Below are positions 1-7,917 of a stretch of 38,505 bases of DNA, piece by piece (within the stretch, counting starts at the first letter, position 1; each line of letters begins with the position of its first letter). The stretch is from contig JAFGXR010000016.1 of assembly GCA_016936555.1 (NCBI GenBank), forward strand, positions 1-38,505. Direction: 5' to 3'. This stretch comes from Spirochaetales bacterium. GTDB lineage: Bacteria; Spirochaetota; Spirochaetia; DSM-2461. The translations under genes and the position numbers were made by a program. Under the pieces are notes generated by a model, which had not been told where the DNA came from, did not search any database, and saw only the letters and a program-made list of their open reading frames with translations.

Positions 1-1100
1 AATCCGCCGACGATGGTTCCCTTCTCTATTTCCACAGGGGGGTCGCAGGTTTTTGCCAGCTCGATCACCGCGGAGAAATCCTTGGAGCCGCCGGAAACTC
101 TCTCCCCGATATGCTTCACGCCGGGATAACCCGATGACCCGGTTGTGAATATTCTCTCTTTATAGGAATCCTTCACGGGAACGATGCAGTTCGTCGTCAT
201 GATAATGGGGCCGTTGAAAGAGGCGAACTCCTTGTCCTGTTTCCACCAGGCGTTCCCGTAATTCCCCACGAAGTGATCGTATTTCTTAAAGGCGGGATAA
301 TAATTAGCCGGCAGCATTTCGCTGTGGGTATAGACATCGACACCGGTCCCTTCGGTCTGTTTCAGAAGCTCTTCCATATCCTTCAGGTCGTGCCCGGAAA
401 TCAGTATCCCGGGATTTTTTCCCACACCGATATTAACTTCGGTGATTTCGGGGTTTCCGTAGGTCCCGGTATTGGCTTTATCGAGCAGAGCCATGGTCGT
501 CACAGCCAGTTCTCCGCATTTCAGGACCATGGCGACCATTTCGTCCATCGTCAGCTCTTCCGTTGTCGAAGCCATGGCTTCAAATATGAAATTATAGATG
601 GAAGGATCTTCGTACCCCAGGACATCGGCGTGTTCCGCGTAGGCGGCCATTCCCTTGACGCCATAGGTTAAAAGCTCTCTCAGAGAGCGCACATCTTCAT
701 TCTCCGTGGACAGAACCCCGATGGATGCGGCCTTGATGCCGTAAGCGGCTCTGTTGCTCACTGTCCAGGTCGCTGCATCGTGCAATCCCTCTCTTATAGC
801 GGCTTTTCCCGCCAGGCTATCTCTCAGTTCGAGCCCTTCGGCGATAAGGGCTTCAATTTTTTCATCATCGAAATTGGCATTGGTAATCGTCGCAAAGAGG
901 GCGCGGATTACAAACCTGCCGACAGAATTATCGATTTCCCCTTTTTCCGCCAGTTCTCTTGCGTAGATGGAAATCCCTTTTACCGTATAGACCAGAAGGT
1001 CCTGCAGATTGGAAGTCCCTTCGGGCTTGCCGCACATACCGATTCTGGTGCAGCCCCTGTTACCGGCGGCTTCCTGGCACTGAAAACAAAACATACTCAT
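1..1100 (-). CDS. hcp: Hybrid cluster protein (hydroxylamine/NO reductase-like), 3' end outside window
   Basis: Cytoplasmic iron-sulfur enzyme linked to hydroxylamine reduction and nitric-oxide detoxification. 366 residues are visible; the family is about 550, so the C-terminal third lies beyond the left edge. The N-terminal cluster ligands are C5, C8, C17 and C23, the C-x2-C-x8-C-x5-C spacing of the Desulfovibrio-type [4Fe-4S] proteins of anaerobes and not the wider spacing of enterobacterial Hcp. Hybrid-cluster ligands also fit: H237 (SGHDLKD), E261 (THSEML) and C305 (TTNCIVP), each shifted by seven from the Desulfovibrio numbering. The ATG is preceded by AAGGAGAG at good spacing. It diverges from a CRP/FNR regulator across 184 bp. 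Identification is secure; the in vivo substrate (NO, hydroxylamine or protein nitrosylation) cannot be decided from sequence. Confidence 0.96.
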   Translation of the reverse strand, partial: MSMFCFQCQEAAGNRGCTRIGMCGKPEGTSNLQDLLVYTVKGISIYARELAEKGEIDNSVGRFVIRALFATITNANFDDEKIEALIAEGLELRDSLAGKAAIREGLHDAATWTVSNRAAYGIKAASIGVLSTENEDVRSLRELLTYGVKGMAAYAEHADVLGYEDPSIYNFIFEAMASTTEELTMDEMVAMVLKCGELAVTTMALLDKANTGTYGNPEITEVNIGVGKNPGILISGHDLKDMEELLKQTEGTGVDVYTHSEMLPANYYPAFKKYDHFVGNYGNAWWKQDKEFASFNGPIIMTTNCIVPVKDSYKERIFTTGSSGYPGVKHIGERVSGGSKDFSAVIELAKTCDPPVEIEKGTIVGG

Positions 1101-1190
1101 TCTTTTCTCTCCTTGTAATTCCCAAGCCGGTTCAAAGCCGGTCGGTTCTGTTTACAGGAAAGAGAATATCAGTCTTTTTTTATCCATTCG

Positions 1191-1204
1191 GTAACATGTG
1201 TTAC
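1191..1204. promoter_or_regulatory. Palindromic site GTAAC-N4-GTTAC, probable HcpR operator
   Basis: The arms GTAAC and GTTAC are perfect inverted repeats around a 4-bp centre (ATGT). The site lies in the only intergenic region between hcp and the divergent CRP/FNR-type gene, 90 bp from hcp and 80 bp from the regulator. A GTAAC-N4-GTTAC consensus has been described for HcpR regulons in some anaerobes (from memory). I infer control of hcp and perhaps autoregulation. Confidence 0.6.
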
Positions 1205-1284
1205 AATTTCACAGAATTCTGAAAAACTTCATATTTTTTATGTTTTATATTAGAATGCAATGAACCGAACCGGAGACGTAAACA

Positions 1285-1968
1285 TTGATAGAAGAATACA
1301 TAAAGATTCTGACAGGCTGCCCTTTATTTTCCGGACTTGATGAAACAGACCTGGCGGAGCTGCTGGAGTCAGTCCCTTCGCAGATCCTGGCATACGATTC
1401 GGGAAATCTGCTTATGATACGAGGTGATGAATACACATCGCTGAAAATTCTGCTGGAGGGAGAAGTGTCCGCGGAGATTCAGGATTTTGATGGAAGAACC
1501 ATTAAAATAGAAAATCTGAAGGCACCTGATGCCCTGGCGACGGGAATTCTCTTTGCCGATGACAACACCCTGCCCGTTACCCTTGTCGCCCAGAATCCCG
1601 TAAAGCTCATGGCCATAAAAAAGGACGATGTCATCAGACTCGCCCAGAGCAACAGCCGCTTTCTGGTCAATTATTTCAGCGATTCGGGCAACAAGGTCGC
1701 CTTTCTGGCCGAAAAAATACGCCTTTTCCAATTCAAATCGCTGAAGGAAAAATTCGCCGGCTATATTCTCAGCCTGTCGTCGAAACAGAAAAGCGATATT
1801 ATAACGCTCCCCTATTCCCGGGAAAAGCTGGCGGAGCTCTTCGCCGTGGCCCGCCCGTCCCTTTCCCGGACCTGTTCCGAACTGGCGGATGAAGGGATAT
1901 TGAGGTTAAAGGGAAAGACTGTGGAAATTCTGAGACGGGAAGTATTAAGGCAGATTATTGATAGCTGA
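1285..1968 (+). CDS. hcpR: CRP/FNR-family transcription regulator, probable HcpR
   Basis: A 227-residue DNA-binding regulator with an N-terminal cyclic-nucleotide-binding-like beta-barrel (about 10-120, including LKILLEGEVSAEI), a dimer helix (about 125-150) and a C-terminal winged helix (about 155-225; SREKLAELFAVARPSLSRT is the recognition region). The start is TTG; GGAG lies nine bases upstream. No FNR-type N-terminal cysteine cluster is visible, so it is not a classical FNR. HcpR proteins sense NO/nitrosative stress, some through haem, and control hcp. The assignment here rests on the divergent hcp neighbour and the palindrome at 1191-1204. The gene converges on the surface operon, with only 21 bp between the ends and no clear terminator. 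Confidence 0.8.
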   Translation: MIEEYIKILTGCPLFSGLDETDLAELLESVPSQILAYDSGNLLMIRGDEYTSLKILLEGEVSAEIQDFDGRTIKIENLKAPDALATGILFADDNTLPVTLVAQNPVKLMAIKKDDVIRLAQSNSRFLVNYFSDSGNKVAFLAEKIRLFQFKSLKEKFAGYILSLSSKQKSDIITLPYSREKLAELFAVARPSLSRTCSELADEGILRLKGKTVEILRREVLRQIIDS

Positions 1969-1989
1969 TGTCTGAATGATGGGGCAGAA

Positions 1990-4776
1990 TCAAGGGAGAA
2001 GGGGCTGCTGCAAAAGATCATTTCCCTCGGACGGAGGCTCCCCGGTCGGAGAATCGGATAGCTCTTCGGTCATCTCCTGGATATCATCCTCATCGATAAA
2101 GATGATGGACCGGACCCGGGAGAAAACTCTGATTTCGATTTTTTCCTCATCTTCCGCATCCAGTTCCACGGTAATTTCGTCTTTTTCGAAATAATGATTC
2201 TCCGGCAGGGCTTTATTGTCAGCGCGGATATTCCAGATCCCCGGCCTGAGCCGGGAAACGAAAAATCTACCCCGCGAATCGGTGACAGCGTATTTCACAT
2301 CGTCCCCCTGGCTGAGTTCTATGAGCACACCGGATAATCCGTAGGGCTCCTCGTATTCCCTTTCTCCCGATTCATAATTGGCAAGAATGCGCTTCGGTTC
2401 ATAAACGGAAACCTGTCCCGCTATGGTGGAGGATTCAATAACTACCACATCGAGATGGTTTTCCTCACGGCTTTTGATTTTAAGGTTCTGAGGAAATTCA
2501 TCGGCGGTAATCAGCGTTTCATCGAGACTGGAACCGTCCAGATAGATTTCATAATCTCCCGGTTTAAGCGAATGAAAGACAAACCGTCCGTAGGAATCGG
2601 ATATGGCGACCGATGAGCCGATGCGCAATATGACATTTGGAATGGGTTCTCCCGTTTTCCCATAGAATACCGTTCCTTCAAGCCTCTCGATATCATCTCT
2701 CCGGAAGACAGGTATCTCCAGGGGAGTTCTGTACTCGACATTGAGGGAAAACGCCGTTTTGTCATCGGATTCCCGGGGAGGTGCATACCTGCCCAGAACC
2801 GAGAGGGTGCTGTCGTTGGAAAACCGGTGTCGGACACCCAGATTCAGCTCGTCCGATCCTGAGAAGTAGGAGGAGCGGTAATTGACGGTTTTGTAATTGA
2901 GACTTAAGGTCATGTCTGCCGGAAGACTGAGGCTCCAACTCAGACTGAAGAGAGAAAAGACCTTATCCAGGCTGTCCGCTTCATCCCGTGTGAAGGACAG
3001 GGATGAATTGACAGACTGCTTTTCTCCGAGAGGCAGATCAAGGGACAAACCGTATTTTTCGATATTCAGTTTCTCCGATGCTTCATAATCATCATATTTG
3101 CCATATTCGAGAAATGAATTCAATTTCAACTTTCCCACGGTTCTCGAAAACCTGATTCCCAATGTTTCACTGTCATACCACTTTTCCGGCAGAGGCAGCC
3201 TGTCATCGGCAAGGGCTGTCTTCCAGTAAGCCTGCAGTCCCGTCTCCCCGTTGACTTTCCAATTCAACCGTGTCTGAAGGTAATCCTGAAGTGCCGGATA
3301 CTCCCTGTCCAGATGGTTATAAGTTCTGCCCAAGGTGGCGGAAAAACTCAGGGACCGGTCCAGTTTAAAGGAAAGAACGGAATTAAAGAGGTCGATATCC
3401 TGATTGGTTCCGCCGAAGTCCGGGTCGGAATGGAGATATTTGAATCTGTAGGAAACTCTCTCGCCGCTTCCCCCCAGAGAAAGGGACCAGGAATCGTCTA
3501 TCACCTTTCCGGCCTCCGCCGCATATTCAAAATCGAGGACATTTTTGTCATGGGGAGTCACATGCCCCTCTAAGGAGAAAAAATCCTCCGAGCTCTCTTT
3601 GACTCTGTTCAGATAGTTCAGGGCGAACAGATTCTTCAGGGAAGGGGCGTAACCGGCGTAAAGCGCGGTTTCTTCAAAAAGGGGAACAGAGTCTTCATTC
3701 ATAAGATAAAAACTGCCCAGTGTAAAATCGCCCAGTTCCTTTTCAACGCGGACTCCTCTGCCGAATCGCGATGACTCCGTTAAGGCCGAGAGAGAGTAAT
3801 ACCCGTCGCCCAGTAAAACACTCCACTCATCCGCCTTGAGTTCAATCCGGTACTCTTCCCTTTCCTGGGTGAGCTGGCTCTGCCGGTTCAATGGCCGTTT
3901 GAAAAAAAAGGAGAAATCGGTATTGCCTTCGAGATCGAGACTCCCTTTTCCGCTCAACTCGAGCTGAATCCCGAAGAGGTCTGTTTCCCCGTGTTCAAAA
4001 ACGGGATCAATTGCCAGTGTGGCCGGTATGGTATGATAGGGTTCCTCTTTTCCCGTTACCCGGGGATACACATCCACCAGTGCTGCCCTGGAGACCGCCG
4101 CGACCTCATCGTCTTCGGGAATCACCTCCAGCCGGAAAAGGGTTCTGGCCGTTCGGCTCAGCCGGGGATCCGTTTCCACAAATACGTTCACGGTTCTGCT
4201 CTCCCCGGGAGACAGGGTGATATACCGTTTGTCCATGGAAAAATCAAAAGAGTCCTGTGCTGTTCCCTTAAGGATAAAGCGCATTTCCTCATTCCCCGCA
4301 TTCCGGATCCGGTAACTCAGCCGGAAGGTATCCCCGGCAATGGAAAACGCGGGCTGTTCGAGCAGTTCCAGGTCATAATCCCTTCGGGAGAGAACTTCAA
4401 CGGGAAAGATGAAGTAATCCAGCTCTTTCTGCGTATCGTGATTCGTAACGGTATATGTCAGCTCATGAATACCCGCCGGGGCGTCATGGGGGATATAGAA
4501 AGAGAGAAATGTCATCTCCTCGGCTTCAGGGCCGAGTTCGAGAGTTTCCTGTCCCATGACCAGGCGCCATCCTTCGGGGAGTTTAACATCAAAATCAAAG
4601 GAGTTTTCCCCGGCTTTTTTACTGGTGACAAAAAAAACCCGGGTCACGAGTGTACCGGGTTCAGAAACAATAGCTGTGAGATCAGCCGGTTTAATAAAAA
4701 AGGCAGCCTGGCCGGCCAGAAGAGCGCCGGAATAAATCAGGAGAATAAATGCTGACAGCTCCTTCTTCGATATCAA
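1990..4776 (-). CDS. Usher-like outer-membrane beta-barrel with C-terminal transthyretin-like domains
   Basis: A 928-residue exported protein, last gene of the surface operon. An N-terminal hydrophobic segment ending near LLAGQA is a likely signal peptide. Residues about 25-245 look like two Ig-like domains (regularly alternating strands; PHDAPAGIHELTYTV; LSPGESRTVNVFVETDP). Residues about 250-700 are rich in alternating amphipathic strands with aromatic ends, as in a large outer-membrane barrel (for example FGRGVRVEKELGDFTLGSFY). Residues about 705-880 hold two carboxypeptidase-regulatory/transthyretin-like repeats (SDSYGRFVFHSLKPGDYEI; TDSRGRFFVSRLRPGIWNI). Classical ushers have a similar order: N-domain, barrel, then C-terminal domains; I see no obvious plug domain. 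The start is TTG inside a 4-base overlap with the chaperone stop (TTGA), which implies translational coupling. The usher role is inferred from architecture and neighbours; a plain adhesin barrel is the alternative. Confidence 0.6.
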   Translation of the reverse strand: MISKKELSAFILLIYSGALLAGQAAFFIKPADLTAIVSEPGTLVTRVFFVTSKKAGENSFDFDVKLPEGWRLVMGQETLELGPEAEEMTFLSFYIPHDAPAGIHELTYTVTNHDTQKELDYFIFPVEVLSRRDYDLELLEQPAFSIAGDTFRLSYRIRNAGNEEMRFILKGTAQDSFDFSMDKRYITLSPGESRTVNVFVETDPRLSRTARTLFRLEVIPEDDEVAAVSRAALVDVYPRVTGKEEPYHTIPATLAIDPVFEHGETDLFGIQLELSGKGSLDLEGNTDFSFFFKRPLNRQSQLTQEREEYRIELKADEWSVLLGDGYYSLSALTESSRFGRGVRVEKELGDFTLGSFYLMNEDSVPLFEETALYAGYAPSLKNLFALNYLNRVKESSEDFFSLEGHVTPHDKNVLDFEYAAEAGKVIDDSWSLSLGGSGERVSYRFKYLHSDPDFGGTNQDIDLFNSVLSFKLDRSLSFSATLGRTYNHLDREYPALQDYLQTRLNWKVNGETGLQAYWKTALADDRLPLPEKWYDSETLGIRFSRTVGKLKLNSFLEYGKYDDYEASEKLNIEKYGLSLDLPLGEKQSVNSSLSFTRDEADSLDKVFSLFSLSWSLSLPADMTLSLNYKTVNYRSSYFSGSDELNLGVRHRFSNDSTLSVLGRYAPPRESDDKTAFSLNVEYRTPLEIPVFRRDDIERLEGTVFYGKTGEPIPNVILRIGSSVAISDSYGRFVFHSLKPGDYEIYLDGSSLDETLITADEFPQNLKIKSREENHLDVVVIESSTIAGQVSVYEPKRILANYESGEREYEEPYGLSGVLIELSQGDDVKYAVTDSRGRFFVSRLRPGIWNIRADNKALPENHYFEKDEITVELDAEDEEKIEIRVFSRVRSIIFIDEDDIQEMTEELSDSPTGEPPSEGNDLLQQPLLP

Positions 4777-5576
4777 TTTCCGACCTTCAACGTGTATTTT
4801 CCTCCGAAGAGGAGATCATCTCCGCAATCGGCAATCAGCAGGGCTCTGTAGGTTCCCTCTTCCACATCGCTTATGTCGATTGTTCTGTTTACCGATGTCG
4901 AAGGGAAGAGCCTCGCTTTCTCACCTTCGAATCTCCTTACGAATTCGCCGGCATCATTATAGAGTTCCACATAGAGCTGCGGTGTCAGCCATACCTCTCC
5001 GGGATTCTCTATGGTGATATTCAGAAATCTCCCGGTCTCATTTTTTATCAGACCGGTTCCGGTAAATTTCAGCTGCGGCGAAGCGGAACCTTTCAGATCG
5101 GTTATAATCTGAACTCCGAACCGGAAAATCTGGCGGATGGAGAGCGTTCCCGGCTCCGGATCCTGCAGGGAAGCAGCCACGGGCACGTCTTCTATGAAGA
5201 GCATACTCCAGAAAGTGCCCTTGAGACTCTCATCGTCAGGTACTCTGATGGTGCAGGTGATCTCTCCTCCGGCCCCGGGCCTGAGGACCAGGTTCTCGGG
5301 AAAAAAGGTTATCCACCGGGCATTCGTCCTTTCGTTTTCTTCCGGGTCTCTGTATATGACGGAGCCGTCGGGCTGAATGGCATAGTCCTTCAGATAAACT
5401 TTCACCGTTGCATCTTTCTCACCTTTGTTTAATAAAGATATTGTCTCCTCGTATTCCGCTCCGTTTGAAAGCAGCCTGTACCGGGTCAGGTCCCCTTCGA
5501 CGGCGATCTGTCCCTGAAGAGGAAACCACAGGATGAGGAGCAAAAAAGGCAGTAACAGTTTCTTATCTCTTTCCAT
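4773..5576 (-). CDS. PapD-like periplasmic chaperone (two Ig-like domains)
   Basis: A 267-residue exported protein with a strong signal peptide (LLLPFLLLILWFPLQG). Domain 1 (about 22-145) carries a pattern typical of pilus chaperones: a strand pair with NGAEYEETISLLNKGEKDA, then WITFFPENLVLRPGAGGEI and a following IRVPDDESLKGTFWSMLFIE strand. Domain 2 (about 150-267) is another all-beta module (GRFLNITIENPGEVWLTPQL). The expected role is to bind and cap exported subunits in the periplasm and pass them to an outer-membrane assembly protein. It lies between the two small subunit-like genes and the usher-like gene and overlaps the latter by four bases. GAGAGG lies 10 bases before the ATG. Sequence similarity to PapD/FimC is distant, so the call rests on fold pattern and context. 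Confidence 0.6.
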   Translation of the reverse strand: MERDKKLLLPFLLLILWFPLQGQIAVEGDLTRYRLLSNGAEYEETISLLNKGEKDATVKVYLKDYAIQPDGSVIYRDPEENERTNARWITFFPENLVLRPGAGGEITCTIRVPDDESLKGTFWSMLFIEDVPVAASLQDPEPGTLSIRQIFRFGVQIITDLKGSASPQLKFTGTGLIKNETGRFLNITIENPGEVWLTPQLYVELYNDAGEFVRRFEGEKARLFPSTSVNRTIDISDVEEGTYRALLIADCGDDLLFGGKYTLKVGN

Positions 5577-5592
5577 AGTTGTCGGACCTCTC

Positions 5593-6075
5593 TTACGGTG
5601 TATCGATTACGGTGAAATAGATGGTTGTGGAATAGGTATCAGCCGGGATAACTACCGAAATGCCGCTGAGCCGCAGCTGGATATCTATCAGGCTTCTGTC
5701 TCCCGTCCCGTCAAAAAAATACTGGTCTGTCGCGGTCAGTTCCAGAAAAAGACTGTCTCCCCCGCTTATCGTACCGGCACCGGATCCGCCGGATGTGCGG
5801 AGAAGCCCCAGAATCATATCGGAGTGCCACAACAGGTCCTCTTTGTGAACCTGCAATTCCCAGGCATCGCCAGAATCGATCAGATCCCCGATATCAAGGC
5901 TCACCTGATCGGCATTGCTCTGATACTGGGAATTGAGATCTCCACCGGCTCCGGAGGAGACATCGGAAGAATCAATACTCAGCGACCAGCTTCCGCTGAG
6001 ACTGATTGTGATAGCGGAGAGCGGATAGAACGGGAAGAGTAAAAGCACCAGTAGAAAAACATATCGCGCTCTCAT
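5593..6075 (-). CDS. Small exported protein, candidate fibre subunit B
   Basis: A 160-residue protein with a clear signal peptide (FLLVLLLFPFYPLSA) and a mature part of about 138 residues that reads as a beta-sandwich, rich in Ser, Gly and Asp and without cysteine. Its last residues (TTIYFTVIDTP) align with the end of the adjacent exported protein (YTITYTMIDSP), giving a shared T-I-x-aromatic-T-[MV]-I-D-[ST]-P ending. Chaperone-usher pilins also have a conserved C-terminal beta strand recognised by the chaperone. The gene starts 16 bases after the preceding stop with no good Shine-Dalgarno, so coupled translation is likely. I do not recognise a named family; the subunit role is inferred from context and the shared ending. 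Confidence 0.55.
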   Translation of the reverse strand: MRARYVFLLVLLLFPFYPLSAITISLSGSWSLSIDSSDVSSGAGGDLNSQYQSNADQVSLDIGDLIDSGDAWELQVHKEDLLWHSDMILGLLRTSGGSGAGTISGGDSLFLELTATDQYFFDGTGDRSLIDIQLRLSGISVVIPADTYSTTIYFTVIDTP

Positions 6076-6091
6076 ATCATAAGCACTGACT

Positions 6092-6664
6092 CTAGGGAGA
6101 GTCGATCATGGTATAGGTAATGGTATAGACTTCACTTGCCACAGTCACCATATTGGCGAATGTGCTTTCGTCTATGGTCAAAGTGCAGAAGACTGCCGGC
6201 CCCTGGGTCCCGCCGCTTCCCGTTGCACAGCTGGTAATGGTATCGATAATATCAACGGCCGTGTCAGCTACATAAGTCGTTCCCACTTCCAGACCGCCTG
6301 CCAGAGCCGTCCCCACGCCGCCGGTTCCCGTTGGTGCGCCGGCCCAGATATTCATCCTCAGACCGTCTCTCATCGTCGTATCGCAGCTTGCCTGAATGGT
6401 CTTTTCAGCTCCGGTGGCGACGACAACGGTGTACTGGAGATAGGTCGGTGTACCCGCAGGTGTTATCAGGGGCAATTCCCCGGGGGAAGCCGGGTCATCG
6501 ATAACAAAGGAGACGTCTGTTGCTGTCGTATGCTGAAACAGGGAGACATCATTTATCGTAATAGTCGTGGTTGAATCCCCGCCATCAACCTGCGCGCTCA
6601 GAAAGAATGGACTAAGTAGCAGAAGAAGGAGCAGGCAGGAGGCTCTGATTATTCTCTCAGTCAT
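6092..6664 (-). CDS. Small exported protein, candidate fibre subunit A
   Basis: A 190-residue protein with a long signal peptide (LLLLLLLSPFFLSA). The mature part is Thr/Gly/Val rich and all-beta in pattern, with three cysteines (in ASCDTT, TSCATG and VFCTLT). The C-terminus YTITYTMIDSP matches the ending of the next gene's product. I chose the ATG at 6664, not the in-frame ATG 21 bases upstream, because AGGAGG sits six bases before it. It is the second gene of the operon, 68 bp after the barrel gene. It is probably a structural subunit or tip protein of a surface fibre; it could also be an unrelated secreted protein. No database family is recognised by eye. Confidence 0.55.
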   Translation of the reverse strand: MTERIIRASCLLLLLLLSPFFLSAQVDGGDSTTTITINDVSLFQHTTATDVSFVIDDPASPGELPLITPAGTPTYLQYTVVVATGAEKTIQASCDTTMRDGLRMNIWAGAPTGTGGVGTALAGGLEVGTTYVADTAVDIIDTITSCATGSGGTQGPAVFCTLTIDESTFANMVTVASEVYTITYTMIDSP

Positions 6665-6732
6665 ATGAATCCTCCTATGGATCATAATTATAATTCTATC
6701 CCCGATTTGAATTTAATCAAATTCAGGTCAAT

Positions 6733-7458
6733 TCACTGGTCCGACGGACCTTTCCCTATTGATGAAATACTGATTGACGGACCGTAAATAACATGAAGAT
6801 CGTTGTTTATCCCTCCTTTTAAATCGACAGAGAGAAGCATTCTCTCATTGATTCGGAATGTAATCCCGGCGATAAGGCCTCCGCCGAACCCGGTGACATC
6901 CTCAAAGACCCGGTCCTCATAGGCTGTCGGGCCTGTTTCCGGTTCGGTTGTGAAGGATTGGGACCGGTAGGAAGCGGTCAAACCGATTCTTAAAGCCATA
7001 TCGGGATTCAGGACAAAATCCCGGAACAGGTCCGTGCCGACGGAAAAACCGGTGCCGCTTTTTATGAGTTCATTATCTGTCAGATAATCGCCTATCACTT
7101 TGTCTTTCCGGAAGGTTCCGAAAAGCGTGCAGGAAAGGGGAAAGAGATCATCCTGCTGGAGAACCGCGGCGCGGGCGGAGATCCCGAGCTGCAGATTCTG
7201 GGCGGGCAGGCTCTCGATCTCATCGAAATCCATTCTCAGATCAACCCCGAGAAACAGAAAATCCTCAACGACGAATCCGCCGATAAGAGCCACATCGTTA
7301 AAGGAAATATTATCCATGGAGACTTCGACGGCGAACTCCTGCCGGCTGCCGGAATCACCGGGGAAGCGGTTCTGGGCCGTAAGGGAAAATACGGAAAAAA
7401 CCAGATATGCCCCGAAAAGGAGAACTTTTTTTCTCTTTAAGCCATTAATCAAAAGCAT
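6733..7458 (-). CDS. Outer-membrane beta-barrel protein
   Basis: A 241-residue exported protein: signal peptide (LLFGAYLVFSVFSLTA) followed by about eight to ten amphipathic beta strands (LGISARAAVLQ, FSVGTDLFRDFVL, ALRIGLTASYRS, FGGGLIAGITFRI, LLSVDLKGGI). The size suits a small 8- to 10-stranded barrel. It is the first gene of the surface operon. The ATG at 7458 is preferred over the TTG one codon earlier because GAGG lies six bases before it. It may anchor the fibre or be a co-regulated surface protein; it is not recognised as a named family. Confidence 0.6.
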   Translation of the reverse strand: MLLINGLKRKKVLLFGAYLVFSVFSLTAQNRFPGDSGSRQEFAVEVSMDNISFNDVALIGGFVVEDFLFLGVDLRMDFDEIESLPAQNLQLGISARAAVLQQDDLFPLSCTLFGTFRKDKVIGDYLTDNELIKSGTGFSVGTDLFRDFVLNPDMALRIGLTASYRSQSFTTEPETGPTAYEDRVFEDVTGFGGGLIAGITFRINERMLLSVDLKGGINNDLHVIYGPSISISSIGKGPSDQ

Positions 7459-7475
7459 CAAACGCCTCTAACCTT

Positions 7476-7504
7476 ATTTTAGGTTAATCCTGTCCAAACC
7501 TCAA
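7476..7504 (-). promoter_or_regulatory. Probable sigma-70 promoter of the surface operon
   Basis: On the minus strand TTGAGG (7504-7499) is followed after exactly 17 bases by TAAAAT (7481-7476). Transcription would begin about 10 bases before the ATG at 7458, leaving a short leader that still holds the GAGG ribosome site. No other good promoter is seen inside the operon. Confidence 0.5.
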
Positions 7505-7917
7505 ATTCAGACGCCGGAGAGACAAAATTCCCCTACTCCTTGACCGCTCTTTTATAATCGGCAGGAAGATCCATAATCTTGCCGGAGAAGATAGAAAGAT
7601 CCGATAACCCCATTGCTCCGGCGACCGGGCATAAGCAGGATCTCCCGGAGGAGACACTCAAAGCCGGATGGCCCGACCTAAAGAAACGGTCAAGCTCGAT
7701 AGATTATCATTGTTTTCGATCAGTATCGATCTTAAGAACTGTGTCCGGTATTTTTCACAACGGGATAGGATCCTGCGGTTATATGATATCATTATTCAGG
7801 AAATGAACATACTTTTTTATCGTAGAAAGACATTCGGCATTCCAGATTGCCTGTCAGTATAAAAAGGCATAACAGGAGGGTGCCATCAATAAAATTATTA
7901 AATATTACGAATTCCTG
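7505..7917. other. Intergenic stretch without a convincing gene; holds repeat copy 1
   Basis: No supported coding region. Two overlapping open frames of 60-75 codons have no ribosome site and no recognisable product. The only structure noted is the first copy of a 65-bp repeat near 7804-7868. The stretch lies between the 5' end of the surface operon and the 3' end of a broken sugar-binding protein gene. Confidence 0.5.
7804..7868 (+). repeat. Imperfect 65-bp direct repeat, copy 1
   Basis: Aligns without gaps to 9646-9710 at about 50 of 65 positions by hand count; the best block is ATTGCCTGTCAGTAT. Read in one frame both copies end in a similar peptide (FGI-x-x-CLSV), so this may be the end of a duplicated, decayed gene or an old mobile-element edge. 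The copies flank the broken sugar-binding protein gene. Confidence 0.5.

Noticed and set aside
3991-5432. Plus-strand open frames of 254 and 227 codons opposite the usher- and chaperone-like genes
   Set aside because: Shadows of the minus-strand genes; those have signal peptides, ribosome sites and sensible overlaps, while these have none.
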